Below, piece after piece: positions 33,640 through 41,458 of a stretch of DNA of 56,767 bases. The stretch covers positions 1 through 56,767 of the forward strand of contig CACXVS010000013.1 of NCBI GenBank assembly GCA_902771155.1. The letters are read 5' to 3'. Position 1 is the stretch's first letter; the number at the start of each line of letters is the position of its first letter. A model generated the notes under the pieces. The model made no database searches and was not told where the DNA came from. It saw nothing but the letters and a program-made list of their open reading frames with translations. The stretch is from an uncultured Prevotellaceae bacterium (GTDB lineage Bacteria > Bacteroidota > Bacteroidia > Bacteroidales > Bacteroidaceae). Position numbers and translations under genes: made by a program.

Positions 33640-35430
33640 ATGAATATTGAAGCATTAATCAGCAAGGCTGCAGGCGAGGCAGTAAAGGCACTCTATGGCA
33701 TGGATGCCACAGAGAAGATGTTGCAGTTGCAGAAGACGAGAAGTGAGTTTGAGGGTAACCTGACACTCGTGGTATTCCCCTTTGTAAAGGCTGCAAGGAA
33801 ATCTCCTGAGCAGACAGCACAGGAGATTGGCGAATACCTGGTAGCCCATTGCAGTGCTGTTGAGAATTTCAACGTCGTCAAGGGATTCCTGAACCTGAGC
33901 GTGGGCGACGGTGCCTGGTTGCAGTTGCTCGAAGCCATCGATAAGGACGACAACTTTGGTATGAAAAAGGCCACAGAGGAGTCACCCCTGGTGATGATAG
34001 AATACTCATCGCCCAACACCAACAAACCCCTCCATCTGGGGCATGTGCGCAACAACTTGCTTGGTTGGTCACTGGCTCAGATTATGGAGGCTAATGGCAA
34101 CAAGGTGGTGAAGACCAATATCGTGAACGATCGTGGTATCCATATCTGTAAGTCGATGCTGGCCTGGCTGAAGTGGGGCAATGGCGAGACGCCTGAGAGC
34201 TCTGGCAAGAAGGGCGATCACCTGATTGGCGACTATTACGTGGCCTTCGACAAGCATTATCGCGATGAAATCAAGGAATTGGTGGCCCAGGGCATGGACG
34301 AGGAGAAGGCCAAACAGGAGGCTCCACTCATCAAGGAAGCCCACGAGATGCTGGTGAAATGGGAGCAGAACGACCCTGAAGTGCGCGCCCTTTGGGAGAA
34401 GATGAACAACTGGGTATATGCAGGTTTTGACGAGACCTATCAGAAGATGGGTGTATCGTTCGATAAGATCTACTATGAGAGCCAGACCTATCTGAAAGGT
34501 AAGGCCAAGGTAGAGGAAGGACTCGCCAAAGGTCTCTTCGAGCGCCATGAGGACAACTCCGTATGGGCCGACCTCACCAACGAGGGTCTGGACCAGAAAC
34601 TCCTGCTTCGTAGCGATGGAACTAGCGTTTATATGACTCAGGACATCGGAACGGCTGAGATGCGTTTCCAGGATTTCCCCATCGATAAGATGATCTATGT
34701 GGTGGGCAACGAGCAGAACTACCACTTCCAGGTGCTCTCAATCCTGCTCGATCGTCTGGGATTCAAGTGGGGCAAGGAACTCACCCACTTCTCCTATGGT
34801 ATGGTGGAGTTGCCTAACGGAAAGATGAAGAGTCGTGAGGGAACGGTAGTCGATGCTGACGACCTGATGGCTCTGATGGTGGAAGATGCCTATAAGACCT
34901 CGATGGAACTGGGTAAGTTCGACGATATGACTGAGGAAGAGCGACGTGAGATTGCCCGTATCGTTGGTATGGGTGCCCTGAAATACTTCATCCTGAAGGT
35001 GGATGCCCGCAAGAACATGCTCTTCAACCCAGAGGAAAGTATCGATTTCAACGGTAATACAGGTCCTTTCATCCAATATACCTATGCCCGTATCCGCTCC
35101 ATCCTTCGCAAGGCTGAGGCTACAGGTATTGTCTTGAACTCATTGAACTCTCAGAACTCCCTGAATGCCAAGGAAGTAGAACTCGTCCAGAAGATGAACG
35201 AGTTCGGAGTCGCCGTCGAGCAGGCTGGTAAGGACTATTCTCCTTCTGGCATAGCCAACTATTGCTATGAGCTCACCAAGGTGTTCAATCAGTTCTACCA
35301 CGACTATAGCATCCTGAACGAGCCCGACGAGCAGAAAAAGGCTGTTCGCCTGATGCTGGCCAGGAACGTGGCCAAGATCATCAAGAACGGTATGAGTCTG
35401 TTGGGTATCGAGGTGCCTGAAAGGATGTAG
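33640..35430 (+). CDS. argS: Arginyl-tRNA synthetase
   Basis: A 596-residue class I aminoacyl-tRNA synthetase that charges tRNA-Arg. The N-terminal additional domain occupies about 1-115, the HIGH motif is SSPNTNKPLHLGHVRNN (near 130), the KMSKS-like motif is GKMKSREGTVVDADD (near 395), and the C-terminal anticodon-binding helical domain has FIQYTYARIRSI and NQFYHDYSIL. Residues 499-510 (LNSLNSQNSLNA) are encoded by a 9-bp tandem repeat between conserved helices, a low-complexity insertion. A terminator is not obvious; a G/C-rich repeat begins 4 bp after the stop. Confidence 0.96.
   Translation: MNIEALISKAAGEAVKALYGMDATEKMLQLQKTRSEFEGNLTLVVFPFVKAARKSPEQTAQEIGEYLVAHCSAVENFNVVKGFLNLSVGDGAWLQLLEAIDKDDNFGMKKATEESPLVMIEYSSPNTNKPLHLGHVRNNLLGWSLAQIMEANGNKVVKTNIVNDRGIHICKSMLAWLKWGNGETPESSGKKGDHLIGDYYVAFDKHYRDEIKELVAQGMDEEKAKQEAPLIKEAHEMLVKWEQNDPEVRALWEKMNNWVYAGFDETYQKMGVSFDKIYYESQTYLKGKAKVEEGLAKGLFERHEDNSVWADLTNEGLDQKLLLRSDGTSVYMTQDIGTAEMRFQDFPIDKMIYVVGNEQNYHFQVLSILLDRLGFKWGKELTHFSYGMVELPNGKMKSREGTVVDADDLMALMVEDAYKTSMELGKFDDMTEEERREIARIVGMGALKYFILKVDARKNMLFNPEESIDFNGNTGPFIQYTYARIRSILRKAEATGIVLNSLNSQNSLNAKEVELVQKMNEFGVAVEQAGKDYSPSGIANYCYELTKVFNQFYHDYSILNEPDEQKKAVRLMLARNVAKIIKNGMSLLGIEVPERM
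35134..35169. repeat. 9-bp in-frame tandem repeat inside argS
   Basis: Four 9-bp units (TTGAACTCA, TTGAACTCT, CAGAACTCC, CTGAATGCC) encode L-N-S, L-N-S, Q-N-S, L-N-A. Because the period is a multiple of three, changes in copy number would keep the reading frame. Confidence 0.8.
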
Positions 35431-35433
35431 AAA

Positions 35434-35468
35434 AGCCTCCCCCTAACCCCCTCCAAAAGGAGGGGGGA
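35434..35468 (+). repeat. Left 35-bp G/C-rich terminal repeat of the DUF559 module
   Basis: It contains the hairpin CCCCCTCC-AAAA-GGAGGGGG (35447-35454 with 35459-35466) preceded by AGCCTCCCCCTAA. It is the reverse complement of 35905-35939 at 33 of 35 positions (mismatches at positions 13 and 25). It starts 4 bp after the argS stop. Confidence 0.92.
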
Positions 35469-35499
35469 ATTTGAAGGGTGAAAAAACGATATAAGCAGA

Positions 35500-36357
35500 A
35501 TGTATATTTACGAGACGGCTGACAGTGCTAATTATGACTTGCTGAGTGCTTATGCTGACTACAATAAGCAGCATCCTACAGAGGCCGAGAGTATCATATG
35601 GGACTATCTTAGGTCTAAGCAGACAGGACATAAGTTCAGGCAGCAGCATATCATAAAGGACTATATTGTCGATTTCGTATGTTTACATCATAAGCTGGTC
35701 ATTGAGATTGACGGACAATATCATTTGGAGGCAAACCAGATTGTTAAAGATAAGAGTAGGACTGAGGATCTTCAGGCATCAGGCTATCATATCATTAGAT
35801 TTTCTAACGAGGAGGTCATAGCAGATCCGAAAGCTGTCATCAAGAAAATAAAACAAGCACTTATGGAAATAATATCCCCTAAGAATAATCACAAGGAATC
35901 CCAATCCCCCCTCCCTTTGGAGGGGGATAGGGGGAGGCTCTTGCCCTTGGAGGTAAAGGCAGATGCTTGGGCGGTGGATGCGGCTTGCTCAGGAAACCCG
36001 GGCCCTATGGAGTACCAAGCCATCGATTTGCAGACAGGTTGTCAGGTGTTTCACTTCGGACCCGTTCATGGCACTAATAATATCGGTGAATTCCTGGCTA
36101 TTGTCCACGCTCTGGCCCTTTGTTGGCAAAGGGGATTGCACAACAAGACCATCTATTCCGACAGCTATAACGCCATCCTTTGGGTAACCAAACGGAAGTG
36201 TAAGACTAAATTAGAGCGCACCCCTCAGACAGAACAACTCTACCAGATTATTGCCCGGGCAGAAGCTTGGCTCCAAACCCACGACTACCATAATCCCATC
36301 ATCAAGTGGGAAACTCAGAAATGGGGTGAAGTTCCTGCCGACTTCGGAAGGAAATAA
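35500..36357 (+). CDS. DUF559 nuclease-like domain fused in frame to RNase HI
   Basis: A 285-residue two-domain protein. Residues 1-125 are a DUF559 (Vsr-like PD-(D/E)xK) domain with AESIIWDYLRSK, KFRQQHIIKDYIVDFVC and the metal-site pattern D58, E69, D71 in VIEID. Residues 133-151 (SQSPLPLEGDRGRLLPLEV region) are translated from the right inverted repeat. Residues 153-285 are RNase HI with the full catalytic set D160 (AVDAACSGNPG), E197 (NNIGEFLA), D221 (IYSDSYNA), D281 (VPADFGRK). The RNase H part has no ATG of its own; TTG at 35941 (codon 148) is the nearest alternative start. The module appears to have been inserted upstream of rnhA and captured its start. Whether one fused or two proteins are made is unknown. 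Confidence 0.9.
   Translation: MYIYETADSANYDLLSAYADYNKQHPTEAESIIWDYLRSKQTGHKFRQQHIIKDYIVDFVCLHHKLVIEIDGQYHLEANQIVKDKSRTEDLQASGYHIIRFSNEEVIADPKAVIKKIKQALMEIISPKNNHKESQSPLPLEGDRGRLLPLEVKADAWAVDAACSGNPGPMEYQAIDLQTGCQVFHFGPVHGTNNIGEFLAIVHALALCWQRGLHNKTIYSDSYNAILWVTKRKCKTKLERTPQTEQLYQIIARAEAWLQTHDYHNPIIKWETQKWGEVPADFGRK
35905..35939 (-). repeat. Right 35-bp G/C-rich terminal repeat, inside the fused reading frame
   Basis: An inverted copy of 35434-35468 with two mismatches. It is translated in frame as the linker between the DUF559 and RNase H domains. On the plus strand it has G-runs (5 and 5, flanked by pairs) that could form hairpins or G-quadruplex-like structure. Confidence 0.92.
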
Positions 36358-36380
36358 TTTTTTTGCCCTGTGTTTTTTCG

Positions 36381-36465
36381 TTTCAAACTTTGGTACGTAT
36401 GTTTCTGGGCTTGAAACATACGTACCAAAGTTTGAAATGTACATACCAAAGTTTGAAACGAAAAA
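36381..36465. repeat. 21-bp tandem repeat with a perfect 25-bp hairpin between rnhA and ribD
   Basis: 36381-36405 and 36413-36437 are perfect 25-bp inverted repeats with a 7-base loop. The right part continues as 21-bp tandem units: GAAACATACGTACCAAAGTTT-type (36413-36433) and GAAATGTACATACCAAAGTTT-type (36434-36454), then GAAACGAAAAA. The outer left sequence (TTTTTCGTTTCAAACTTTGG-type, from about 36375) can instead pair with the last copy, so two exclusive hairpins are possible. It lies between convergent genes and may also terminate both. Confidence 0.88.
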
Positions 36466-36476
36466 TAATACCCGTA

Positions 36477-37397
36477 CTAAATTCTTTTGTAACGTACAAT
36501 AATGTTTCCGTCGTAAGCTTTGTGGGAAATAACCTGGGAGTTGGCTGGAATCTGGGGTGCGCGGGTGCCGTCACTCACCGTCATGGTAGTGTTAGTTTCA
36601 ACACGGATCTCATCCCAAAGACCTTGAATTAAGAAGGACTGCAAGGTCTTGGTGCCTCCCTCTACGATGAGCGACTGGATATTGTGGGCATGCAGACTCT
36701 CAAGGTTCAGGGGATGTGCGTGATCGATGACCAGGCGCTTGGGATCAGGACCGCTCCACTCCCTGACATTTAGTTGCGGATGATCCCTTTCATCGGTAAC
36801 CCGGCCCACCAGGATGGCATCCTCCTCAGCACGAAGCTTATGTGAGAGCATCTTCGTGAAGTCGTTGGAAATCTGGGCGGGCTGATGGTGATCGTCGATG
36901 AAACCATTGGCTGTCTGTGCCCATTTCAGGATGATATAGGGCCGTTTCTCCCGATGAAATGTGAAAAAACGGTGATTCAGGGCCTTGCATTCCTCTTCGA
37001 GCACACCCACCTCGACCTCGATGCCAGCCTCCTGAAGTTTACGGATGCCCCGACCTTGCACCTCTGCGAACTCATCGATACATCCCACGACGACACGCTT
37101 GACACCTTTCTTGATAATCAGATCGGCACAAGGGGGTGTCTTGCCGTAATGGGAACAGGGCTCCAGACTCACATAGATCGTAGCCTCTGGCAACAATGCC
37201 TCGTCTTCGGCTTTTACTGAAGCAAAAGCGTTCACCTCGGCATGAGCCTGACCACAACGTACATGATAACCCTCACCAATAATGCGGTCATTATGTACGA
37301 TCACTGCCCCCACCATCGGGTTGGGCTTGGCATTCTGCTGGCCGTTCCTGGCCAACTGGATGCATCGTTGCATGAATTTCTCGTCGTTAGTCATCAT
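36477..37397 (-). CDS. ribD: Bifunctional diaminohydroxyphosphoribosylaminopyrimidine deaminase/reductase
   Basis: A 306-residue riboflavin-biosynthesis enzyme. The N-terminal deaminase domain has the zinc motif HAEVNAFASV and PCSHYGKTPPCADLI, and the C-terminal reductase has LKWAQTANGFIDD, NDFTKMLSHKLRAEEDAILVG and IVEGGTKTLQSF. Two ATGs are adjacent (37397 and 37394). The promoter -7 box ends only 9 bp upstream, so the leader is nearly absent. No FMN riboswitch fits in that space. The 3' end abuts the 21-bp repeat. Confidence 0.95.
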   Translation of the reverse strand: MMTNDEKFMQRCIQLARNGQQNAKPNPMVGAVIVHNDRIIGEGYHVRCGQAHAEVNAFASVKAEDEALLPEATIYVSLEPCSHYGKTPPCADLIIKKGVKRVVVGCIDEFAEVQGRGIRKLQEAGIEVEVGVLEEECKALNHRFFTFHREKRPYIILKWAQTANGFIDDHHQPAQISNDFTKMLSHKLRAEEDAILVGRVTDERDHPQLNVREWSGPDPKRLVIDHAHPLNLESLHAHNIQSLIVEGGTKTLQSFLIQGLWDEIRVETNTTMTVSDGTRAPQIPANSQVISHKAYDGNIIVRYKRI

Positions 37398-37405
37398 ATT
37401 TGTTG

Positions 37406-37464
37406 CAAAGATAACGATTTTCCACCAAACCAGCAAATTATCTCAACTTTTATTCGTATCTTTG
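37406..37464. promoter_or_regulatory. Divergent promoters of ribD and trmO-prmC
   Basis: For ribD (minus): TTTG at 37434-37437, 20-bp spacer, TATCTTTG at 37406-37413. For trmO-prmC (plus): TATCTTTG at 37457-37464, 15 bp before the ATG at 37479, with no clear -33 TTTG. Confidence 0.7.
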
Positions 37465-37478
37465 TGGCCAAAACACAG

Positions 37479-38987
37479 ATGGAGATACGTCCGATAGCTT
37501 ATTTCCGCTCACCGATGAAATCGAAGTTCGGCATTCCTCGGCAGAGTGGACTCGTCAGCGAACTGGCGGGTAGTATTGTCTTTGAGCCTGCTTATCGAAG
37601 GATGGAGGCCGTAAGGGGGTTGGAGGACTTTGACTATCTGTGGCTGATCTGGGAATTCTCAGCCAACACCCCCTCTGAGAGTCTGACGGTTCGTCCTCCC
37701 CGTTTGGGAGGAAACAAGCGGATGGGCGTCTTTGCCACTCGCTCGCCTTTCCGTCCCAACAACCTGGGCCTCTCTTGTGTCCGCATCGACAGGATAGAGG
37801 AGGATAGGAATCTTGGTCCTGTGATCTATGTGAAAGGAGCCGACCTGATGGACGGTACACCTATCTATGACGTCAAACCATACGTTACCTATGCAGATAG
37901 TCATCCTGAGGCTCGTAGTGGTTTTGTGGATCAGTCTGCCTGGAAGGAACTAGAGGTGGTGATGCCAGACAGTGTTTCTGCACTGTTTACTATCGATGAA
38001 ATGGCGTCTTTAAGACAAGTGTTGGCCCTCGATCCCCGTCCTCGTTATCAGGAGGACCCAGAGCGCATCTATGGGATGCCCTTTGCCTTTTATGATATAC
38101 GATTCAAGGTGGAAGGGAATGTCCTGACGGTTGTGGAGGCCGTTCCCTCTGAAGTGACTTATGAATCGCTGTGGCACAGACTGACCAACCTCTATGAGCC
38201 TGACGAGGCGAAGGCCATCGTGCGTTGGGTGCTCGATGTGGGCTTTGGCTTGTCGTGGGCCGATATCCTTTGTGGAAAGGTGAAAGAACTGTCGTTCGAC
38301 GATCAGAAAGCGTTGCAGATGATTATGCTGAGGTTGGAGAAAGGAGAACCCGTACAATATATAATAGGTGTAGCTGATTTCTGTCATCGTCAGTTCCAGG
38401 TTGCCCCAAGCGTACTTATTCCAAGACCAGAGACTTCAGAGCTATGTAATTGGATCACAGAGAAGTACAACCATTCCGCTCTATCTGTCCTTGATATAGG
38501 TACTGGGAGCGGTTGTATAGCCGTTACCCTTGCATTGGAAATGCCTGAGGCCATCGTTACAGCATGGGATATCTCTGACGAAGCCCTTCATATTGCCAAG
38601 CAGAATGCAGACAAACTTGGTGCCCCAGTGACATTCGAGAAAAAAGATGCCCTGAACCTTCAGGAGGAGTCAGGTTGTTGGGATATTATTGTCAGCAATC
38701 CTCCTTATATCATGCCCAAGGAAAGCGATGAAATGGCGAAAAACGTACTTGATTACGAACCTCATCAGGCCCTCTTCGCCCTAGAGGATCATCCCATCGT
38801 TTTCTATGAGCATATTGGCGACTATGCCTGGAGGCATCTTCTGCCTGGAGGAAAACTATTCTTCGAACTGAATCCACTCACAGCAGAAGCAGTCAGTAAT
38901 TATTTGAGCCAACTTGGATTCACTGAAATAGAAGTCCGCCAGGACCAGTTTGGCAAACAACGATTCCTTAAAGCTAAGAAGATATGA
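37479..38987 (+). CDS. TrmO-PrmC fusion: tRNA t6A37 N6-methyltransferase and release-factor glutamine methyltransferase
   Basis: A 502-residue fusion of two SAM-dependent methyltransferases. Residues 1-225 are TrmO (UPF0066; IAYFRSPMKSKFGIPRQSG, RPPRLGGNKRMGVFATRSPF, NNLGLSCVRI), which methylates t6A37 in tRNA. Residues 226-502 are PrmC/HemK: an N-terminal helical domain beginning VTYESLWHRL, the SAM motif LDIGTGSGC (D339) and the NPPY motif (407-410) that binds the RF1/RF2 glutamine. Valine 226 is a GTG exactly where free-standing PrmC begins, so an internal start is possible. I chose the ATG at 37479 because it starts the conserved TrmO sequence. recX overlaps the stop by 4 bp. Confidence 0.9.
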   Translation: MEIRPIAYFRSPMKSKFGIPRQSGLVSELAGSIVFEPAYRRMEAVRGLEDFDYLWLIWEFSANTPSESLTVRPPRLGGNKRMGVFATRSPFRPNNLGLSCVRIDRIEEDRNLGPVIYVKGADLMDGTPIYDVKPYVTYADSHPEARSGFVDQSAWKELEVVMPDSVSALFTIDEMASLRQVLALDPRPRYQEDPERIYGMPFAFYDIRFKVEGNVLTVVEAVPSEVTYESLWHRLTNLYEPDEAKAIVRWVLDVGFGLSWADILCGKVKELSFDDQKALQMIMLRLEKGEPVQYIIGVADFCHRQFQVAPSVLIPRPETSELCNWITEKYNHSALSVLDIGTGSGCIAVTLALEMPEAIVTAWDISDEALHIAKQNADKLGAPVTFEKKDALNLQEESGCWDIIVSNPPYIMPKESDEMAKNVLDYEPHQALFALEDHPIVFYEHIGDYAWRHLLPGGKLFFELNPLTAEAVSNYLSQLGFTEIEVRQDQFGKQRFLKAKKI

Positions 38988-39475
38988 AAAAGGAAATGAC
39001 AGAACAGGAAGCCTACCTGCAACTTGCTGCGCTTTGTGCCCAGGCAGAGCATTGCGAACAGGAGATGCGTGACAAGATGAAACGCTGGGAGATCGATGAA
39101 ATGGCTCAAAACCGTATTATCCAGCGTCTCGTTGAGGAACGGTATGTAGATAATGAACGTTATGCCCGGGCCTTTGTCAAAGACAAGATTCGCTATAATA
39201 AATGGGGGCGTCGTAAGGTTCAGCAGGCACTTTGGATGAAGCGTATCGATAACGATATCCAGCAGAGAGTACTCGATGAAATCGATGATAAGGAGTATCT
39301 TGACGTGCTTCGGCCCCTGCTGAAACAGAAACGTAAGAGCATCAAGGCGGACAGTGACTACGAACTGAACCAGAAACTAGTGCGATTCGCTCTGGGTCGT
39401 GGTTTCACTTTCGATATTATCCGTCAATGTATTCAGGTTGACGAAGAACTGGATTATACCGATGAAACCGATTAG
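38984..39475 (+). CDS. recX: Regulatory protein RecX
   Basis: A 163-residue helical protein that restrains RecA filaments. The repeated three-helix pattern is visible: RDKMKRWEIDEMAQNRIIQRL, RYARAFVKDKIRYNKWGRRKV, and VRFALGRGFTFDIIRQCI, typical of RecX. It overlaps the prmC stop by 4 bp (ATGA) and comF by 14 bp, so the trio is translationally coupled. Confidence 0.92.
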   Translation: MKKEMTEQEAYLQLAALCAQAEHCEQEMRDKMKRWEIDEMAQNRIIQRLVEERYVDNERYARAFVKDKIRYNKWGRRKVQQALWMKRIDNDIQQRVLDEIDDKEYLDVLRPLLKQKRKSIKADSDYELNQKLVRFALGRGFTFDIIRQCIQVDEELDYTDETD

Positions 39476-40163
39476 TTTCTGGCATCGTCTGCTCGATCTC
39501 ATCTCTCCCAGACTCTGTGTGGTCTGTGGTCATCGCTTGTCTGTTTCCGAGGAGATCCTCTGTACAAAGTGCCTTCTCCACCTTCCTCGTACAGGCTTTC
39601 ATCTGAATGCCTATGAGAATGAGATGGCAAAACTCTTTTGGGGACAGATTCCCGTCGAGCGAGCCACTGCTTTCTTTTATTATGAGGCCCACGCTGATGC
39701 TGCCAATATTATCTATGAGTTGAAATACAAGAACCATCCTGAGATTGGTGAGGAGGTTGGAAGAATGTTTGCCAAGGAGATAAAACCTTCAGGATTCTTC
39801 GATGGAATCGACGGAATCGTACCTGTTCCCCTTGCCAAGAAACGTCTTCGCCAACGTGGCTATAACCAGAGCAAGGAGATCGCCCGTGGGGTGGCTGCTA
39901 TCTCTGATCTGCCAGTATTCGATCAGGTTGTCAGGCGCCTTTTCTTTGAAGGCAGTCAAACCAGCAAAGGGCGTTGGGATCGTAATGAAAACGTGGAAAA
40001 CGTCTTTCAACTCGTCCATGCAGATACTGTCCGAGGCAAACATATCTTGCTGATTGATGATGTGGTTACTACAGGAGCTACCATCATTGCCTGTGCTAAA
40101 GAACTCTGTAAGGCTGGTGGTGTCCGTATTAGCATCCTCTCACTTGGCCTCGCCAAGAACTGA
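39462..40163 (+). CDS. comF: ComF family phosphoribosyltransferase-like protein
   Basis: A 233-residue ComF/GntX protein with an N-terminal Cys4 zinc-finger (CVVCGH and CTKC, about 21-45) and a C-terminal PRTase domain with the PRPP loop HILLIDDVVTTGAT (near 203). In transformable bacteria ComF helps move single-stranded DNA inwards. I chose the ATG at 39462, inside the end of recX, over a non-ATG start further upstream. A strong bidirectional terminator follows. Confidence 0.92.
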   Translation: MKPISFWHRLLDLISPRLCVVCGHRLSVSEEILCTKCLLHLPRTGFHLNAYENEMAKLFWGQIPVERATAFFYYEAHADAANIIYELKYKNHPEIGEEVGRMFAKEIKPSGFFDGIDGIVPVPLAKKRLRQRGYNQSKEIARGVAAISDLPVFDQVVRRLFFEGSQTSKGRWDRNENVENVFQLVHADTVRGKHILLIDDVVTTGATIIACAKELCKAGGVRISILSLGLAKN

Positions 40164-40169
40164 CAAATG

Positions 40170-40214
40170 GAGCCGTCAAGTGGTGCGAGGGAAGTCGCAG
40201 ACACTTGACGGCTC
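40170..40214. terminator. Bidirectional terminator between comF and the pectate lyase gene
   Basis: A perfect 13-bp inverted repeat, GAGCCGTCAAGTG (40170-40182) and CACTTGACGGCTC (40202-40214), begins 6 bp after comF. The loop holds a small GCGA/TCGC hairpin. It separates two convergent genes. Confidence 0.8.
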
Positions 40215-40237
40215 TATTCTTAATGTGATATAGGATT

Positions 40238-41323
40238 TTACATAGTGGCACCGGCACCGTTGCGTGGGTCCTTCAGAACAGATTCCACCTGATTGGAATC
40301 GAAGGCATCATAGTTATAAGAAGGCACGAACTGTCCCCTGTCGCCTTGTGACAACTCCACGTCGTCTATTCCCAGACAATCCACAACCTTAATGTTGAAA
40401 TCCTTATCGCCACGCCAGTCTTTCAAAGCGTTCTGCTTTGCCTTTTCTGACGTGAAGGCACATTTCTCCACATAGATATTGGAATAGACGCCATAACCTA
40501 TGCAATAATTATAGTCATTACCGTCATAAAGGCAGTTGACCACGTGTACTTTTCCAAAGCGGACACGCGGACAACGCTCAACACATCCCTCTCCCCACCA
40601 GCAGCAGATAAATGTGCAGTTGAGGTGTCCTTCATCTAAGTCGGCTGTGTTGTTGCTGTTGCCTATCAGGTTGCAGTTACGGTGGTCACTGCTTCCGCCA
40701 CTGCCTCCCTCCAATGGTTCAATGAGGTAATGGAATCGCGTCCAACTGACGCAGATACTGTCAGAGCCTTCCACGATGTCGAAATTGCCGTCGATGCCAT
40801 CCTGTATGTCACAGTGGTCCACCCACACGTTCTTTGCGCCAACCAAGCTGATATTATCGCTGTAGTTGGCATCAATATCGTAGGCTCCTGGGCCGCACAG
40901 GGTCAGGTTGCGGATAATGACATTCCTACTGCCATTCAGCAGGAAGATACCGGCATTTTCATTGCGGTTGAGGTTACTGATGGTGGCTCCTGAGAGACCG
41001 AGAATCGTCTTGTTGGAACCTACGGAAAGCATCTTGTCGAGCGTGATGCTGCCCTCCACATACACGGTAGCGGGATCGGTGCCGCTCACTGCTGCCGCCA
41101 GTTGATCGGCGGTGGTTACCAAGATGGTGTTCTGGCCGTTGCCACCAGTTGTGTTTTCTCCGAAACCTATTGGCTTGAGACTGTCGTAGGTAGATGGGAG
41201 GGCGGGATCCTCTGTCGGATTATCGTCATTCGAACAAGAAGAGAGTGAAAAAGACACAGCAAGCAGGATGCCTGCAAACAATAGATTGTAGTGTTGATGA
41301 TTGTGGTTAATAAACATACGCAT
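40238..41323 (-). CDS. Pectate lyase family 1 lipoprotein
   Basis: A 361-residue lipoprotein (lipobox SLSSC, Cys30) with a right-handed parallel beta-helix of polysaccharide lyase family 1. Key parts are WVDHCDIQDGIDGNFDIVEGSD-type calcium-site strands (read in pieces: WVDHCDI, DGNFDIVEGSD), the DHRN segment, and RCPRVRFGKVHVVNCLYD with the catalytic Arg. It cuts de-esterified pectin by beta-elimination, yielding 4,5-unsaturated ends. These are what the divergent GH105 gene's enzyme removes. I chose the ATG at 41321-41323; 41317 is also possible. Confidence 0.92.
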   Translation of the reverse strand: MRMFINHNHQHYNLLFAGILLAVSFSLSSCSNDDNPTEDPALPSTYDSLKPIGFGENTTGGNGQNTILVTTADQLAAAVSGTDPATVYVEGSITLDKMLSVGSNKTILGLSGATISNLNRNENAGIFLLNGSRNVIIRNLTLCGPGAYDIDANYSDNISLVGAKNVWVDHCDIQDGIDGNFDIVEGSDSICVSWTRFHYLIEPLEGGSGGSSDHRNCNLIGNSNNTADLDEGHLNCTFICCWWGEGCVERCPRVRFGKVHVVNCLYDGNDYNYCIGYGVYSNIYVEKCAFTSEKAKQNALKDWRGDKDFNIKVVDCLGIDDVELSQGDRGQFVPSYNYDAFDSNQVESVLKDPRNGAGATM

Positions 41324-41347
41324 AACATTTAAATTAGTAATTAATGA

Positions 41348-41428
41348 CAAAGGTACAAAAAAATATTTGATTGAAAAAAGAAAAGTGATAAAATAAATAT
41401 GAATACTCGAATAATTTGCTTATCTTTG
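41348..41428. promoter_or_regulatory. Divergent promoters of the pectin pair
   Basis: PL1 (minus): TACCTTTG at 41348-41355. GH105 (plus): TATCTTTG at 41421-41428. The 65 bp between them are A/T-rich. Clear -33 boxes are lacking, suggesting activator-dependent co-regulation (inference). Confidence 0.65.
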
Positions 41429-41458
41429 CAGCAAAATCATATTAATAGAAGGGAAAAA

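Noticed and set aside
33555..33640. T-box leader for argS
   Set aside because: The leader is about 15-20 nt, and T-boxes are not expected in Bacteroidetes.
36381..36465. Possible CRISPR array
   Set aside because: The 21-bp units are directly adjacent with no spacers and no cas genes are near.
37380..37440. FMN riboswitch before ribD
   Set aside because: The promoter lies within 10-40 bp of the ATG, leaving no room for an aptamer.
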